NCBI RefSeq assembly: GCF_028435365.1
Contig: NZ_JAGTJJ010000002.1
Location: 186,001-250,000, forward strand
Direction: 5' to 3'
DNA from: Polyangium jinanense
GTDB lineage: Bacteria; Myxococcota; Polyangia; Polyangiales; Polyangiaceae
Length of the DNA stretch: 64,000 nucleotides
The notes beneath the pieces are model-generated. The model did no database searches. It worked only from the letters and a program-made list of their open reading frames with translations, and was not told the origin of the DNA. The position numbers and the translations under genes were made by a program. Positions within the stretch are counted from its first letter, which is position 1. Each line of letters starts with the position of its first letter. Below, piece after piece: positions 24,198 through 31,898 of the stretch.

Positions 24198-27119
24198 GTG
24201 GACCGCTCCTCCCCCGCAACCCCGCCCGCGCTCGTCCGCCTCCTCGACGAGGACGCCGAGGTCCGGCGCGACGCCGTCGAGACACTCGACCCCCGCCCGC
24301 TCCCCGCGCGCTTCGCCCTCCGCCAGGCCATGCTCGGCGACGAGGACGCCCTGGTACGCGCCGCCGCCGCCCAGAAGCTCGGCGAGATGCGCAGCCGGCG
24401 TTTTGCCTTCGCCTTCGTCGAGGCGCTCGACGACGTGATGCCTTCGGTGCGCGACCGCGCCTATCGCGCGCTCGCCCGGCTCGAATCACGCGACGTTTTG
24501 CCGTACGCGGGCCGCGCCATTCGAAAGGAGCCCGTGTGGTGGGTGCGTCGATCGGCCGTGCGCGCCGCGGCCGCGGCCGGGGGGAAGGACGCGCTGTCGC
24601 TGCTCGTCGAGGCGCTCGCGGACCCCTTCTGGCGCGTCCGGCACGCGGCCGTGCAGGCGCTCGTGGTGCTCGGCGAGGACGATTTCGAGGTGCGCGAAGC
24701 CGTCTCCCAGGCCGCCGCAAAGGATCCGACCGGGACCGTCGTCTCCGCCGCGCATTACCTCGGCGCCGCGTGGGCCGGCGTTGCCGATACGCCCGCCGCG
24801 TCCGCTTCGCCGCCGGTGTTTCTTGCCGAAGGCCTCGCCGACGAGGATCCCGCCGTCGTCACCGCGCGCCTCGAAAAGGCCGATCCCTCGCTCGTGCCCG
24901 CCGCCGCGCTCGTCGCCTGGCTCGGCGACCCCCACGCGCCTTTGCGTGCCCTCGCTCGTCGTCGTTTGCGCGAGCGGAACGATCCCGACGCGCTCCTCCT
25001 CGCGTTGCGATGGCTCGACGAGCCCCGCGTTCCCCACGCCGCCGCGGAAGTGCGCGCCGTGCTCGATCGGCTCGGGAGCGGGGAGGATCTCCCGCTCGCG
25101 CGGCGTGTTCTCGCGGCGGATCCGCCGTCCCCCGGGGCGCTCGCCTGGGCCGCGGAGGTGCTCGCGGTGCGAGGGAATGCGGAGGATCTGGAGCGGGTGC
25201 GAGGCTTGGCGAAGAGCGGCGCGCCGGGGCTGCGCGCGGCCGCGGTGACGGGATTGCTGCGGGATCAGCGGTCGCTTCCGGTCGTGCTGGCGGCGCTCGA
25301 CGATCCGGACGAGGAGGTCCGCGCGGCCGCGCTCGCAGGATGGGAAAGGCGTCCCGGATCGCCGCGGATGCTGGCGGCTTGGGCCGAGGCGCTGGTCGCC
25401 GCGGCTCCCCGCGCCGTGTCCGTTCGGGAACGCCGCGCCGTCGCCGAAGCCGCCGCCCTGCTCGGCGACGCCCCCCTGCTCGCCCGCGCCGCTGAAGGCG
25501 CGGACCCGGCGACCCGCGCCGTCGCCCTCGCCGCCCGCGCCGCCGGGGACGACCTCCCGCCCGCCGAACGCGCCCGCGCCCTCGCCGACGAGGACCCGTG
25601 GATTCGCGCCGCCGTGCTCGATGCGGACGCCGCGCTCGCCGCCGCCGTCAGTGATCCCGACCCGTGGATCCGCCGCCAGGCGATGATCCTCGTGCTCCGC
25701 GCTCGCGAGGCCGTCGCGCCCGACGACGTTCGCGCCTGCGCGCTCGCCTCTGCCCTCGCGGCGGACCCCTTCCTCCGCGCCCGCGCCGCCGATCTGCTCG
25801 CGCCCGAGGACGAATCGCTCCACCCCGAAGCCTTCCGCACCCTGCTCCGCCTCTCCCAGGACCGCGCCCCCATGGTCCGCGCGGCCGCCGCGAGCGCCCT
25901 CGAAGCCGTCGTCGGCCTGGAAGATCGTCTCCTCGCGCTGCTCGACCCGTCGAAACCCGAGCCCGACGAGGCCGTACGCACGTCGGCTTATACCTGGCTT
26001 CTTCGCGACGGCGACGATCGGGCCCTCGCGCGCCTCGCCCTTGCGCTCGCGCCCGGCGCGGAAGGGGCGCTCGTGAAGGCGCACCTCGAAGCCTTGACGC
26101 TCGTGCTCCCGGACGAGGCATTTTCAAAGCAGCCGTCCCTCGTCCAGCATCGCCCGGCGTCACCCCCGGCCGCCGCGGAGCTGGCTCGAAAACGCGCTCC
26201 GGTGCCCGCGCGGCCCGAAGGCGTCACCCTGCGGCCCCTCGGGACCACGGGGCTTTTCGTGTCGCCGCTCGTGGTCTCCGGCGCCCACGGCCTCGTCGCG
26301 TCGAGCTTCGCCGATGCCCGCGACGCCGGGGTCAATGCCTTCTTCTGGGAGCCACGTTATCACGAGCTCACGCGTTTCCTACGGTCGCGCCGAGCCGGAC
26401 GGGAGGGCCTCGTCCTCGTCGCCGGCACTTACCATTCTGGTCCCGACGCTCTCCGCGCCGACGTCGAGCGCACGCTCGCGCGCCTGCGTATCGACTGGAT
26501 CGACGTCTTCCTCCTGTTCTGGGTCCGCTCCCCGGATCGCCTCGCCGACGACGATTACGACGTCCTCGCGCGCCTGCGCGACGAAGGCAAGCTGCGCGCA
26601 TTCGGCTTCTCCACGCACGACCGCGCCATGGCCGTCTCCGCGCTCCAGAAGCACCCCTGGCCGGTCGTGATGACCCGCCACAGCGCTGCGCACCCCGGCG
26701 CCGAGGCCCTTTTCCTGCCCGAGGCCGTCGCGCGCGGCACGGGCGTCCTCACGTTCACGGCCACCTCCTACGGCCGCCTCCTGCGCCCCGCGCCGGGCGA
26801 CGCCCCGGAAACAAAACCCCCGAGCGCCCCCGATTGCTACCGTTACTCGCTCACGCAACCCGGCGTGAGCGCCACGCTCACGGCGCCGCGCAGCCACCGC
26901 GAGCTCCTCGAAAACCTCACGGTCCTCGCCCGCCCGACCCTCCCCGAGGAGGCCCTCCCCGCGCTCCGTGCCCACGGCGAGCGCATCCGTGCCGAGACAC
27001 GCCGCTTCGACGCCCTGGTCCGCCGCGCCCCGGGCGGCCCGCGCGACCGCCTGCGCGCGCTGCTCGAAGAAGACACGACGCGCCCCGACGACGCCCTTCC
27101 GCCCGAGCCCAAGATGTGA
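24198..27119 (+). CDS. HEAT-repeat protein fused to a degenerate aldo/keto reductase domain
   Basis: A 973-aa protein from GTG 24198 (GGAGG 7 nt upstream). Residues ~1-650 are HEAT/PBS-lyase-like helical repeats (for example DALVRAAAAQKLGEM, DPFWRVRHAAVQAL, DPDEEVRAAALAGW). Residues ~675-930 follow the aldo/keto reductase fold from VTLRPLGTTGLFVSPL onward. The catalytic tetrad looks lost: the usual Asp-Tyr segment (DTAxxYG) is FFWEPRYH, the Lys strand (ATK) is VAGTYH and the His segment (DLYxxH) is DVFLLFW. It is therefore more likely a scaffold or sensor than an active reductase. It is flanked by two helical hypothetical genes and followed by the structured elements. Confidence 0.75.
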   Translation: MDRSSPATPPALVRLLDEDAEVRRDAVETLDPRPLPARFALRQAMLGDEDALVRAAAAQKLGEMRSRRFAFAFVEALDDVMPSVRDRAYRALARLESRDVLPYAGRAIRKEPVWWVRRSAVRAAAAAGGKDALSLLVEALADPFWRVRHAAVQALVVLGEDDFEVREAVSQAAAKDPTGTVVSAAHYLGAAWAGVADTPAASASPPVFLAEGLADEDPAVVTARLEKADPSLVPAAALVAWLGDPHAPLRALARRRLRERNDPDALLLALRWLDEPRVPHAAAEVRAVLDRLGSGEDLPLARRVLAADPPSPGALAWAAEVLAVRGNAEDLERVRGLAKSGAPGLRAAAVTGLLRDQRSLPVVLAALDDPDEEVRAAALAGWERRPGSPRMLAAWAEALVAAAPRAVSVRERRAVAEAAALLGDAPLLARAAEGADPATRAVALAARAAGDDLPPAERARALADEDPWIRAAVLDADAALAAAVSDPDPWIRRQAMILVLRAREAVAPDDVRACALASALAADPFLRARAADLLAPEDESLHPEAFRTLLRLSQDRAPMVRAAAASALEAVVGLEDRLLALLDPSKPEPDEAVRTSAYTWLLRDGDDRALARLALALAPGAEGALVKAHLEALTLVLPDEAFSKQPSLVQHRPASPPAAAELARKRAPVPARPEGVTLRPLGTTGLFVSPLVVSGAHGLVASSFADARDAGVNAFFWEPRYHELTRFLRSRRAGREGLVLVAGTYHSGPDALRADVERTLARLRIDWIDVFLLFWVRSPDRLADDDYDVLARLRDEGKLRAFGFSTHDRAMAVSALQKHPWPVVMTRHSAAHPGAEALFLPEAVARGTGVLTFTATSYGRLLRPAPGDAPETKPPSAPDCYRYSLTQPGVSATLTAPRSHRELLENLTVLARPTLPEEALPALRAHGERIRAETRRFDALVRRAPGGPRDRLRALLEEDTTRPDDALPPEPKM

Positions 27120-27131
27120 TGTCATCGCGGA

Positions 27132-27288
27132 GCTCACGGGAGGCGCGAGCAGCCAGCTATCACCCCGCGATGTCACGTCGCGGCTGCGAACGACTCCCCA
27201 TGGAGAATGAAGCGTCACGGGGACCGCCCCGCAGGGCTTTTCGTCCCCGTACGCCTCTGCCGAGCAGGTGGCGGCGCCTCCCGTGAGC
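27132..27288 (+). repeat. Structured element A (candidate ncRNA)
   Basis: A 157-bp element closed by a perfect 15-bp inverted repeat (27132-27146 GCTCACGGGAGGCGC with 27274-27288). Inside are a GCAGC/GCTGC plus CGCGA/TCGCG stem, a CTCC/GGAG hairpin, a 12-bp stem with one bulged C (27212-27224 with 27243-27254) capped by GCCC/GGGC, and a CTGC/GCAG hairpin. Element B has the same plan with different bases in the closing and 12-bp stems. No convincing gene overlaps it. The strand is assumed from the poly-T after B. Confidence 0.6.
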
Positions 27289-27443
27289 GTTGTCCCGAGG
27301 GGGACGCCTCGCGTCCCCCTCTCGGCCAGGCGCAGCCCGGCCGATTCACCCCCCGAGGCGAGCTCGCTGCGCGACCTCGCAGCGCCGAAGATTTCGGCGC
27401 TCCGGGGCTTCCCTGCATCGGGAAAATATGTTCCCATGGGGAC
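27289..27443. other. Hairpin-rich linker between elements A and B
   Basis: It contains several perfect hairpins: GGGGACGC/GCGTCCCC near 27298-27316, AGCGCCGAA/TTCGGCGCT at 27381-27401 (3-nt loop), CGAGG/CCTCG, and GGGAA/TTCCC near 27420-27435. Reading frames crossing it have no recognisable protein features. I see no gene here. Confidence 0.5.
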
Positions 27444-27621
27444 GGCTCCCGGGGACACGAGCAGCCAGCTATCACCCGCGATGTCACGTCGCGGCTGCGA
27501 CCTGTACCCCATGAAAGAACGATGCGTCACGAGACCGCCCTGCGGGGCGATACAGCTTTCAGCTGTAGGTCTTGTGCACGCCTCTGCCGAGCAAGTGGCG
27601 AGGTCTCCGGGAGCCTTTTTT
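27444..27621 (+). repeat. Structured element B with terminal T-run (candidate ncRNA)
   Basis: Homologous to element A over GAGCAGCCAGCTATCACC, the CGCGA/TCGCG hairpin and the ACGCCTCTGCCGAGCA tail. Its closing stem is different in sequence but still pairs (27444-27456 GGCTCCCGGGGAC with 27603-27615, one G-T). The bulged long stem also pairs with changed bases (GCGTCACGAGACC with GGTCTTGTGCACGC) and has an extra 7-bp hairpin TACAGCT-TTC-AGCTGTA. Six Ts follow directly at 27616-27621, as in an intrinsic terminator. It lies between the HEAT-fusion gene and the convergent gene at 27633. Confidence 0.6.
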
Positions 27622-27632
27622 CCTCGTCCGGA

Positions 27633-28472
27633 TCAGCCGCCCGCCGTCTCCGCGGGGCTTTCCTTGGTGCGCCGCGCCTCCGCGCGCCGCTTGCGCGCGT
27701 ACTCGCTCGTCGCCTCTCGCACGATCTCCGGTCGATCGCGGAACACGAACCGCGCCGCTGCCCGCACGATTGCGATTCGCTCGAGGAGCAGCGCTACGAG
27801 CTGATTCCGCAGCAAAATCGCGTCCCTCGTCGCCTCGCTCGTGGCCACGCGCGCGGGCTTTTCTCGTAGCGCTGCCGCCACTTTTTTCGCCTCGCCGATG
27901 TAGGCTGCCGAGAATCCCCCGAACCCGTCGAGCTCCTTCTCGTACGTAGCCGCGAGCGCCGCATGATCTGCGAGCGCGGCCGCGACGGCATCGGCAGAGC
28001 GCGGATCCGCCTCGTGCGCCGCGCTGACCCGTGCAAGCTGCGCGTCGGCCGCGTCCGTCACTCCATCATCGAAATGGTACGTGAGCGCGGCCTTGATCTC
28101 ACCGAGCAAAAACAGCCCCCGCTCGAGCGGATCCTCGTCGGGCTTTGCCGAATCGACGGTGAGCAGATACCGCGTCTGCGCTTCCTGCGCGGCGCGCTGG
28201 ATCGACAGGATCTCCTTGCCCGTCTTCGGCCCGATCCTCCGCGCCCCTTTCCCCTTCCCGCGACCTGCCACGGAATCGAGCCCGCGCCGGAGGACCACGC
28301 CTCCCTCGCCGACCTGCGTCTTGTAATACTTCTCGAAGAACCGCGCGACGTCCACGGCCTCCCCGAAGAGCACGTGCAAGGGCACGGGCGACTGGGGCAA
28401 TGCCTCGGCGTCCACGTTCATCGAACGAACGACCTCGGACCACCGCACGAAATCGGTGCTCGGCTTCGACAT
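27633..28472 (-). CDS. Hypothetical helical protein
   Basis: A 279-aa predicted helical protein starting MSKPSTDFVRW, with a basic Gly/Lys patch (RGKGKGARR) near residue 75 and a Lys/Arg-rich C-terminal tail (YARKRRAEARRTKE). No signal peptide, catalytic motif or known domain is recognised; nucleic-acid contact through the basic segments is only a guess. It is transcribed away from the Rpn gene and toward structured element B. Confidence 0.6.
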   Translation of the reverse strand: MSKPSTDFVRWSEVVRSMNVDAEALPQSPVPLHVLFGEAVDVARFFEKYYKTQVGEGGVVLRRGLDSVAGRGKGKGARRIGPKTGKEILSIQRAAQEAQTRYLLTVDSAKPDEDPLERGLFLLGEIKAALTYHFDDGVTDAADAQLARVSAAHEADPRSADAVAAALADHAALAATYEKELDGFGGFSAAYIGEAKKVAAALREKPARVATSEATRDAILLRNQLVALLLERIAIVRAAARFVFRDRPEIVREATSEYARKRRAEARRTKESPAETAGG

Positions 28473-28651
28473 GATGTAGAGCTCCCTGGGGCGCAGACGA
28501 GCCGAACGCGGCCGGCAGCACCCCGGTCGATGGAGGAGGATGAGCCCGCCTCCGAAATGAGTGAACGCTGGGGAGCATCACCATCTGCCCGGCTGCAATG
28601 GGTCGAGCAGGAATTTTGCGTTCGGGCAGGACAGGGGAGGGGGCGTCCTGC

Positions 28652-28735
28652 TGTCCTGGAGGGGTGGGTCGGTGTCCTGGAGGCGGGGGTCGGTGTCCTG
28701 GAGGGGGAGGGGGGTGTCCTGGAGGCGTCTTGTCA
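28652..28735 (+). repeat. Four 21-bp direct repeats (iteron-like)
   Basis: TGTCCTGGAGG begins at 28652, 28673, 28694 and 28715, exactly 21 bp (two helical turns) apart, with G-rich filler between. They lie in the 358-bp divergent region between 27633-28472 (-) and the Rpn gene (+), which otherwise holds no gene. The same-face spacing suits a protein-binding array. A 67-codon open frame crosses the repeats but has no supporting start signal. Confidence 0.7.
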
Positions 28736-28818
28736 AACTGAGTTCGATATCGATCTGCCTCTGAATGGCACCGAGCTCCCAGCATCGGCTGGACGTCTAG
28801 GTTTTTCCAGGTACGCTC

Positions 28819-28843
28819 GGTTGTCGGTGCATGACCGACAACC
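28819..28843 (+). promoter_or_regulatory. Perfect 10-bp hairpin enclosing the Rpn start codon
   Basis: GGTTGTCGGT (28819-28828) and ACCGACAACC (28834-28843) pair around the loop GCATG, which contains the ATG at 28831. No Shine-Dalgarno is visible upstream. The hairpin could block initiation in the mRNA, or be an operator in the DNA. Confidence 0.65.
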
Positions 28844-29883
28844 CGCACGACGCGCTCTTCCAGTACGTCTTCTCGAATCCGGAGCACGCGGCCCCGGCGC
28901 TGCGGTCGATGCTCCCGGCGGCGCTCGCCGAGAAGGTCGACTTTTCGACGCTCGTGCTCGCGCCGGGGCATTTCGTGGACCCGGAGCTCGACGGGCACCG
29001 GAGTGATCTGCTGTTCTCCGCCAGGATCGCGGGCCGCGATGCATTGATCTACGTGCTCTGGGAGCACCAGAGTTACGTGGATACGTGGCTGCTCTTGCGG
29101 CTGCTCGAGTACATGGTGCGGATCTGGCGCTCCTACCGGGACGAACACCCGCGGGCGAAGAAGTTGCCGGTCATCGTCCCGGTCGTCTTGCACCACAGCA
29201 AGACGGGCTGGCGCGCGGCACGGCGGTTCGAGGATCTGGTGGACGTCGACGCAGCGGGCCTTTCCGTGCTCGCGCACGTACCTCGGTTCGAGTTCGTGCT
29301 GGACGACATCAGCCGCGTGGATGACGCCGAGCTGTCGCGGCGGGCGATGACGGTGCTTGGTCGGTTGGTCCTGTACCTCTTCCGTCACGCGCGCGATCCG
29401 GAGGAGCTTTTCGCAGGGCTCGGCCGGTGGGCAGAGGCGCTCCGGCAGGTGGTGCACGCGCCGGACGGGGATGCTGCGATCGCGGCGGTGATGATGTATC
29501 TTCGAAAGGTCGGCAGGCGAGAGGAGGACGAGGTAGTCATGGCGGTGCGGAAAGCCGTGGGCGACAGCGTGTTCGATCAGATCTTCCACGCTGGCGAGCG
29601 GCTGGAGCAGAAGGGGATCGAACGGGGGATCGAGCGGGGCAAACGCGAGGGCCGTCGCGACGTTCTCGCGCGCCAGCTCAAGCTCCGCTTCGGCGAGCTC
29701 CCCGCCACCGTCATGGAAGCCCTCGATGCGGCCTCGATCGAGGCGCTCGACCGCATGACGGACCGGATCCTCACCGCCTCCACGCTCGCCGAAGTCCTCG
29801 GCTCCGATATGCCCGCCGAGCCGAAGCCCACCCGAAAGAGCCCCGCCCGCAAGTCCCCGCAGCGCCGCACCCGCGGACGCTGA
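28831..29883 (+). CDS. Rpn-family recombination-promoting nuclease / putative transposase (PD-(D/E)xK)
   Basis: A 350-aa protein of the Rpn/YhgA-like family (formerly Transposase_31). The N-terminus is typical (NPHDALFQYVFSNPEHA), with the nuclease core in PELDGHRSDLLF and DALIYVLWEHQS, followed by VIVPVVLHHSKTGW. The C-terminal part has the usual basic coiled stretch (ERGIERGKREGRRDV) and a Lys/Arg-rich tail. E. coli Rpn proteins are DNases that raise RecA-independent recombination. Upstream are four iterons and a hairpin over the start codon, suggesting tight control. A retron-type reverse transcriptase gene follows 61 bp downstream on the same strand. Confidence 0.85.
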   Translation: MTDNPHDALFQYVFSNPEHAAPALRSMLPAALAEKVDFSTLVLAPGHFVDPELDGHRSDLLFSARIAGRDALIYVLWEHQSYVDTWLLLRLLEYMVRIWRSYRDEHPRAKKLPVIVPVVLHHSKTGWRAARRFEDLVDVDAAGLSVLAHVPRFEFVLDDISRVDDAELSRRAMTVLGRLVLYLFRHARDPEELFAGLGRWAEALRQVVHAPDGDAAIAAVMMYLRKVGRREEDEVVMAVRKAVGDSVFDQIFHAGERLEQKGIERGIERGKREGRRDVLARQLKLRFGELPATVMEALDAASIEALDRMTDRILTASTLAEVLGSDMPAEPKPTRKSPARKSPQRRTRGR

Positions 29884-29944
29884 GCGCACACCGCCTCCAT
29901 TCCCCCTTAAAAACCTCCCCTCATCCCTGGTAGGATGCGCCGCC

Positions 29945-31369
29945 ATGAGCCTTGTCGGCCTCCTCCTCGAGCTCAAGCCCTTGCTCGCCGATCCCGACGC
30001 GAACTTCGAGCGCGTCGCCGAGCTGCTCGAGCGACATCAGGGCCTCGCGGAGTACGAAGTCGCGCGCTTCTACGCGGGTCGCGCCTTCGTCGGGCCTGTC
30101 GGCAAGCTCCTTTGCAGCGAGGATCCGCGCGAGCGGCTGCGTGGTGTCCGGATCGTCCCGCTCATCTTTGCCCGGGGGAACGCGGCCCAGCACCTCCGCC
30201 GCATGGTCAAGGACGCCGACAACGCCGTCGCGCATGCCGCGCGCGCCGCCGTCAAGACGCTCGGCCTCGCGGATGTCGCGCCGCCCGATCGGCGCGCCTC
30301 GCCTTCGCGGTTCGCGAACCCGATTGCGCCCGGGGGCTGGAATCCCACGGGCTGGACCTTCGGGCTCTTTCGCTCCCGGTATGTCTTCCGCCGCGGCGCA
30401 GCCCCGACCAAGACCCCGCCGCAGGTCGACGTCCCCAAGCTGAGCTCCCGCGCCGGCGTGGCCAAGCTCGTCGGCGTCAAACCCGGCGAGCTGCCCGCCC
30501 TCATGCGTCCCGGCACCGGCAAGGGGAGCGGCTACGTCGAATTCGAGATTCCCAAGCGCACCGGCGGACTTCGGAAGATCTCGGCCCCCCGCGTCCGTTT
30601 GAAGGGCGTCCAGCGCGCCATCCTGCGCGAGATCCTCGCCAAGATCCCCGCGCACCCCGCGGCCCACGGCTTCATCGAGGAGCGCTCCACGCTCACCAAT
30701 GCGACCCCCCACGTCGGCGCCGCCGTCGTCGTGCGCGTCGACATCGAGGACTTCTTCCCCACGGTCCATTACCGCCGCGTCGTCGGATTCTTTCGGCGCC
30801 ATTACGACGAGGAGGTCGCCGTCGCGCTCGCCGGCCTCACGACCCATCGGGCCAAGCTGCCGGATGGCACCGTGGTTTGGCCGGGCGCATTGCCCCAGGG
30901 CGCGCCCACCTCGCCGGCCCTCGCGAACCTCGTCTGCCGCCGCCTCGACGCGCGCCTCGACGCCCTCGCCAAGAAGACCGGCGCGACGTATACCCGTTAT
31001 GCCGACGACCTCACGTTCTCCTTCCGCGACCCGCCCGCGCGCCTCGGGCGGTTTCTCTGGTGGGTCAATGCGATCCTCCAGCAGGAGGGGTTTGCGGAGA
31101 ACGTCAAGAAGCGCCGCATCATGCGCAAGGGCAATCGCCAGCGCGTGACGGGGCTCGTCGTCGACCAGAAGCCGTCCATCCCGCGCGAGGAGCGCCGCCG
31201 GTTCAAGGCCATCCTCAACAACTGCCGCCGCCACGGCGTGGCCTCCCAGGCCCGCGGAAAACCCGACTTTCCGGCGTGGCTCCGCGGATACGCGGCCTAC
31301 GTGCGCATGATTCATCCCGAGCTCGGCGCGAAATGGCAGCGCGAGGTCGAGGAGATCTTGTCGAAATAG
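29945..31369 (+). CDS. Retron-type reverse transcriptase with HEAT-like N-terminal extension
   Basis: A 474-aa protein. Residues ~190-450 are a reverse transcriptase whose motifs match the myxobacterial Mx162 retron enzyme as I recall it: AAHGFIEERSTLTNA, VDIEDFF (catalytic Asp266), QGAPTSP (318-324), YTRYADDLTFS (YADD 352-355) and VTGLVV (401-406), the last being a retron hallmark. Residues 1-~115 are helical and HEAT-like (LLCSEDPRERLRG, AQHLRRMVKDAD), and ~120-165 a Pro/Arg-rich linker; this N-terminus does not resemble that of Mx162. Retron RTs copy an adjacent msr-msd RNA into msDNA. Only 61 bp separate it from the Rpn gene, too short for a typical msr-msd. Confidence 0.85.
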   Translation: MSLVGLLLELKPLLADPDANFERVAELLERHQGLAEYEVARFYAGRAFVGPVGKLLCSEDPRERLRGVRIVPLIFARGNAAQHLRRMVKDADNAVAHAARAAVKTLGLADVAPPDRRASPSRFANPIAPGGWNPTGWTFGLFRSRYVFRRGAAPTKTPPQVDVPKLSSRAGVAKLVGVKPGELPALMRPGTGKGSGYVEFEIPKRTGGLRKISAPRVRLKGVQRAILREILAKIPAHPAAHGFIEERSTLTNATPHVGAAVVVRVDIEDFFPTVHYRRVVGFFRRHYDEEVAVALAGLTTHRAKLPDGTVVWPGALPQGAPTSPALANLVCRRLDARLDALAKKTGATYTRYADDLTFSFRDPPARLGRFLWWVNAILQQEGFAENVKKRRIMRKGNRQRVTGLVVDQKPSIPREERRRFKAILNNCRRHGVASQARGKPDFPAWLRGYAAYVRMIHPELGAKWQREVEEILSK

Positions 31370-31380
31370 GGGAGGAGATC

Positions 31381-31884
31381 GTGTCGAACGAGGACGAGCT
31401 GAATCCGTACGAAGCGCCCAAGGAAACGAAGACCACGAAGCGGCCCAAGAAAAAGAAGGCGGCCGAAGACGACGCCCCGCACGATCCGTCGATCGACGCG
31501 ATCGTCTATTCGCTCCAGAAGACGCGGCCCTGGATCAGCCTGTTCGGGACGTTGAGCTACATCGGCGCCGTCGGGCTCGTGGTCTTCGGCCTTTACACGA
31601 TGACCTCGACCTCGACGTCGCGCGCGATCGGCGACTACGGGGCCATCGCCTTCATCGTGTACCTCATCCTCGCCATTCTCTACGCCGTCGTGGGCTCGCG
31701 CCTCTTCCGGTATCGCGACAGCATCAACCAGGTCATCGCGACCGACGGGCGCCTCGATTTCATCGCGACCGCGATCGAGCGCCAGCGCGAGTTCTGGGCG
31801 TTCGTCGGCATGATGACCGTCGTCCTCCTCGGCCTGTACGCGCTCATCATCGGCGGTAGCCTCCTGTTCCTCCTCCCCCGCTGA
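31381..31884 (+). CDS. Small multi-pass membrane protein (DUF5362-like)
   Basis: A 167-aa protein from GTG 31381 with GGAGGAG about 4 nt upstream. The first ~45 residues are charged (NPYEAPKETKTTKRPKKKK). Three hydrophobic segments follow: LFGTLSYIGAVGLVVFGLY, YGAIAFIVYLILAILYAVVG and MMTVVLLGLYALIIGGSLLF. The loop between the second and third (RLFRYRDSINQVIATDGR) is typical of DUF5362-like proteins. Function unknown. It starts 11 bp after the reverse transcriptase stop, so co-transcription is likely, and a membrane partner for the RT is possible but unproven. Confidence 0.7.
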   Translation: MSNEDELNPYEAPKETKTTKRPKKKKAAEDDAPHDPSIDAIVYSLQKTRPWISLFGTLSYIGAVGLVVFGLYTMTSTSTSRAIGDYGAIAFIVYLILAILYAVVGSRLFRYRDSINQVIATDGRLDFIATAIERQREFWAFVGMMTVVLLGLYALIIGGSLLFLLPR

Positions 31885-31898
31885 GCCACCCGCACCCG

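Noticed and set aside
27207..27869. Open frames across structured elements A and B
   Set aside because: They run into the antisense of the gene at 27633, have no protein features, and the similarity between A and B contains indels that break frame while stems are kept.
28561..28764. 67-codon open frame across the 21-bp iterons
   Set aside because: The seven-residue repeat it encodes simply mirrors the 21-bp DNA repeat; there is no Shine-Dalgarno and the other strand is equally open.
29884..29944. msr-msd retron RNA immediately upstream of the RT
   Set aside because: Only 61 bp are available and no inverted repeats or long hairpin are present.
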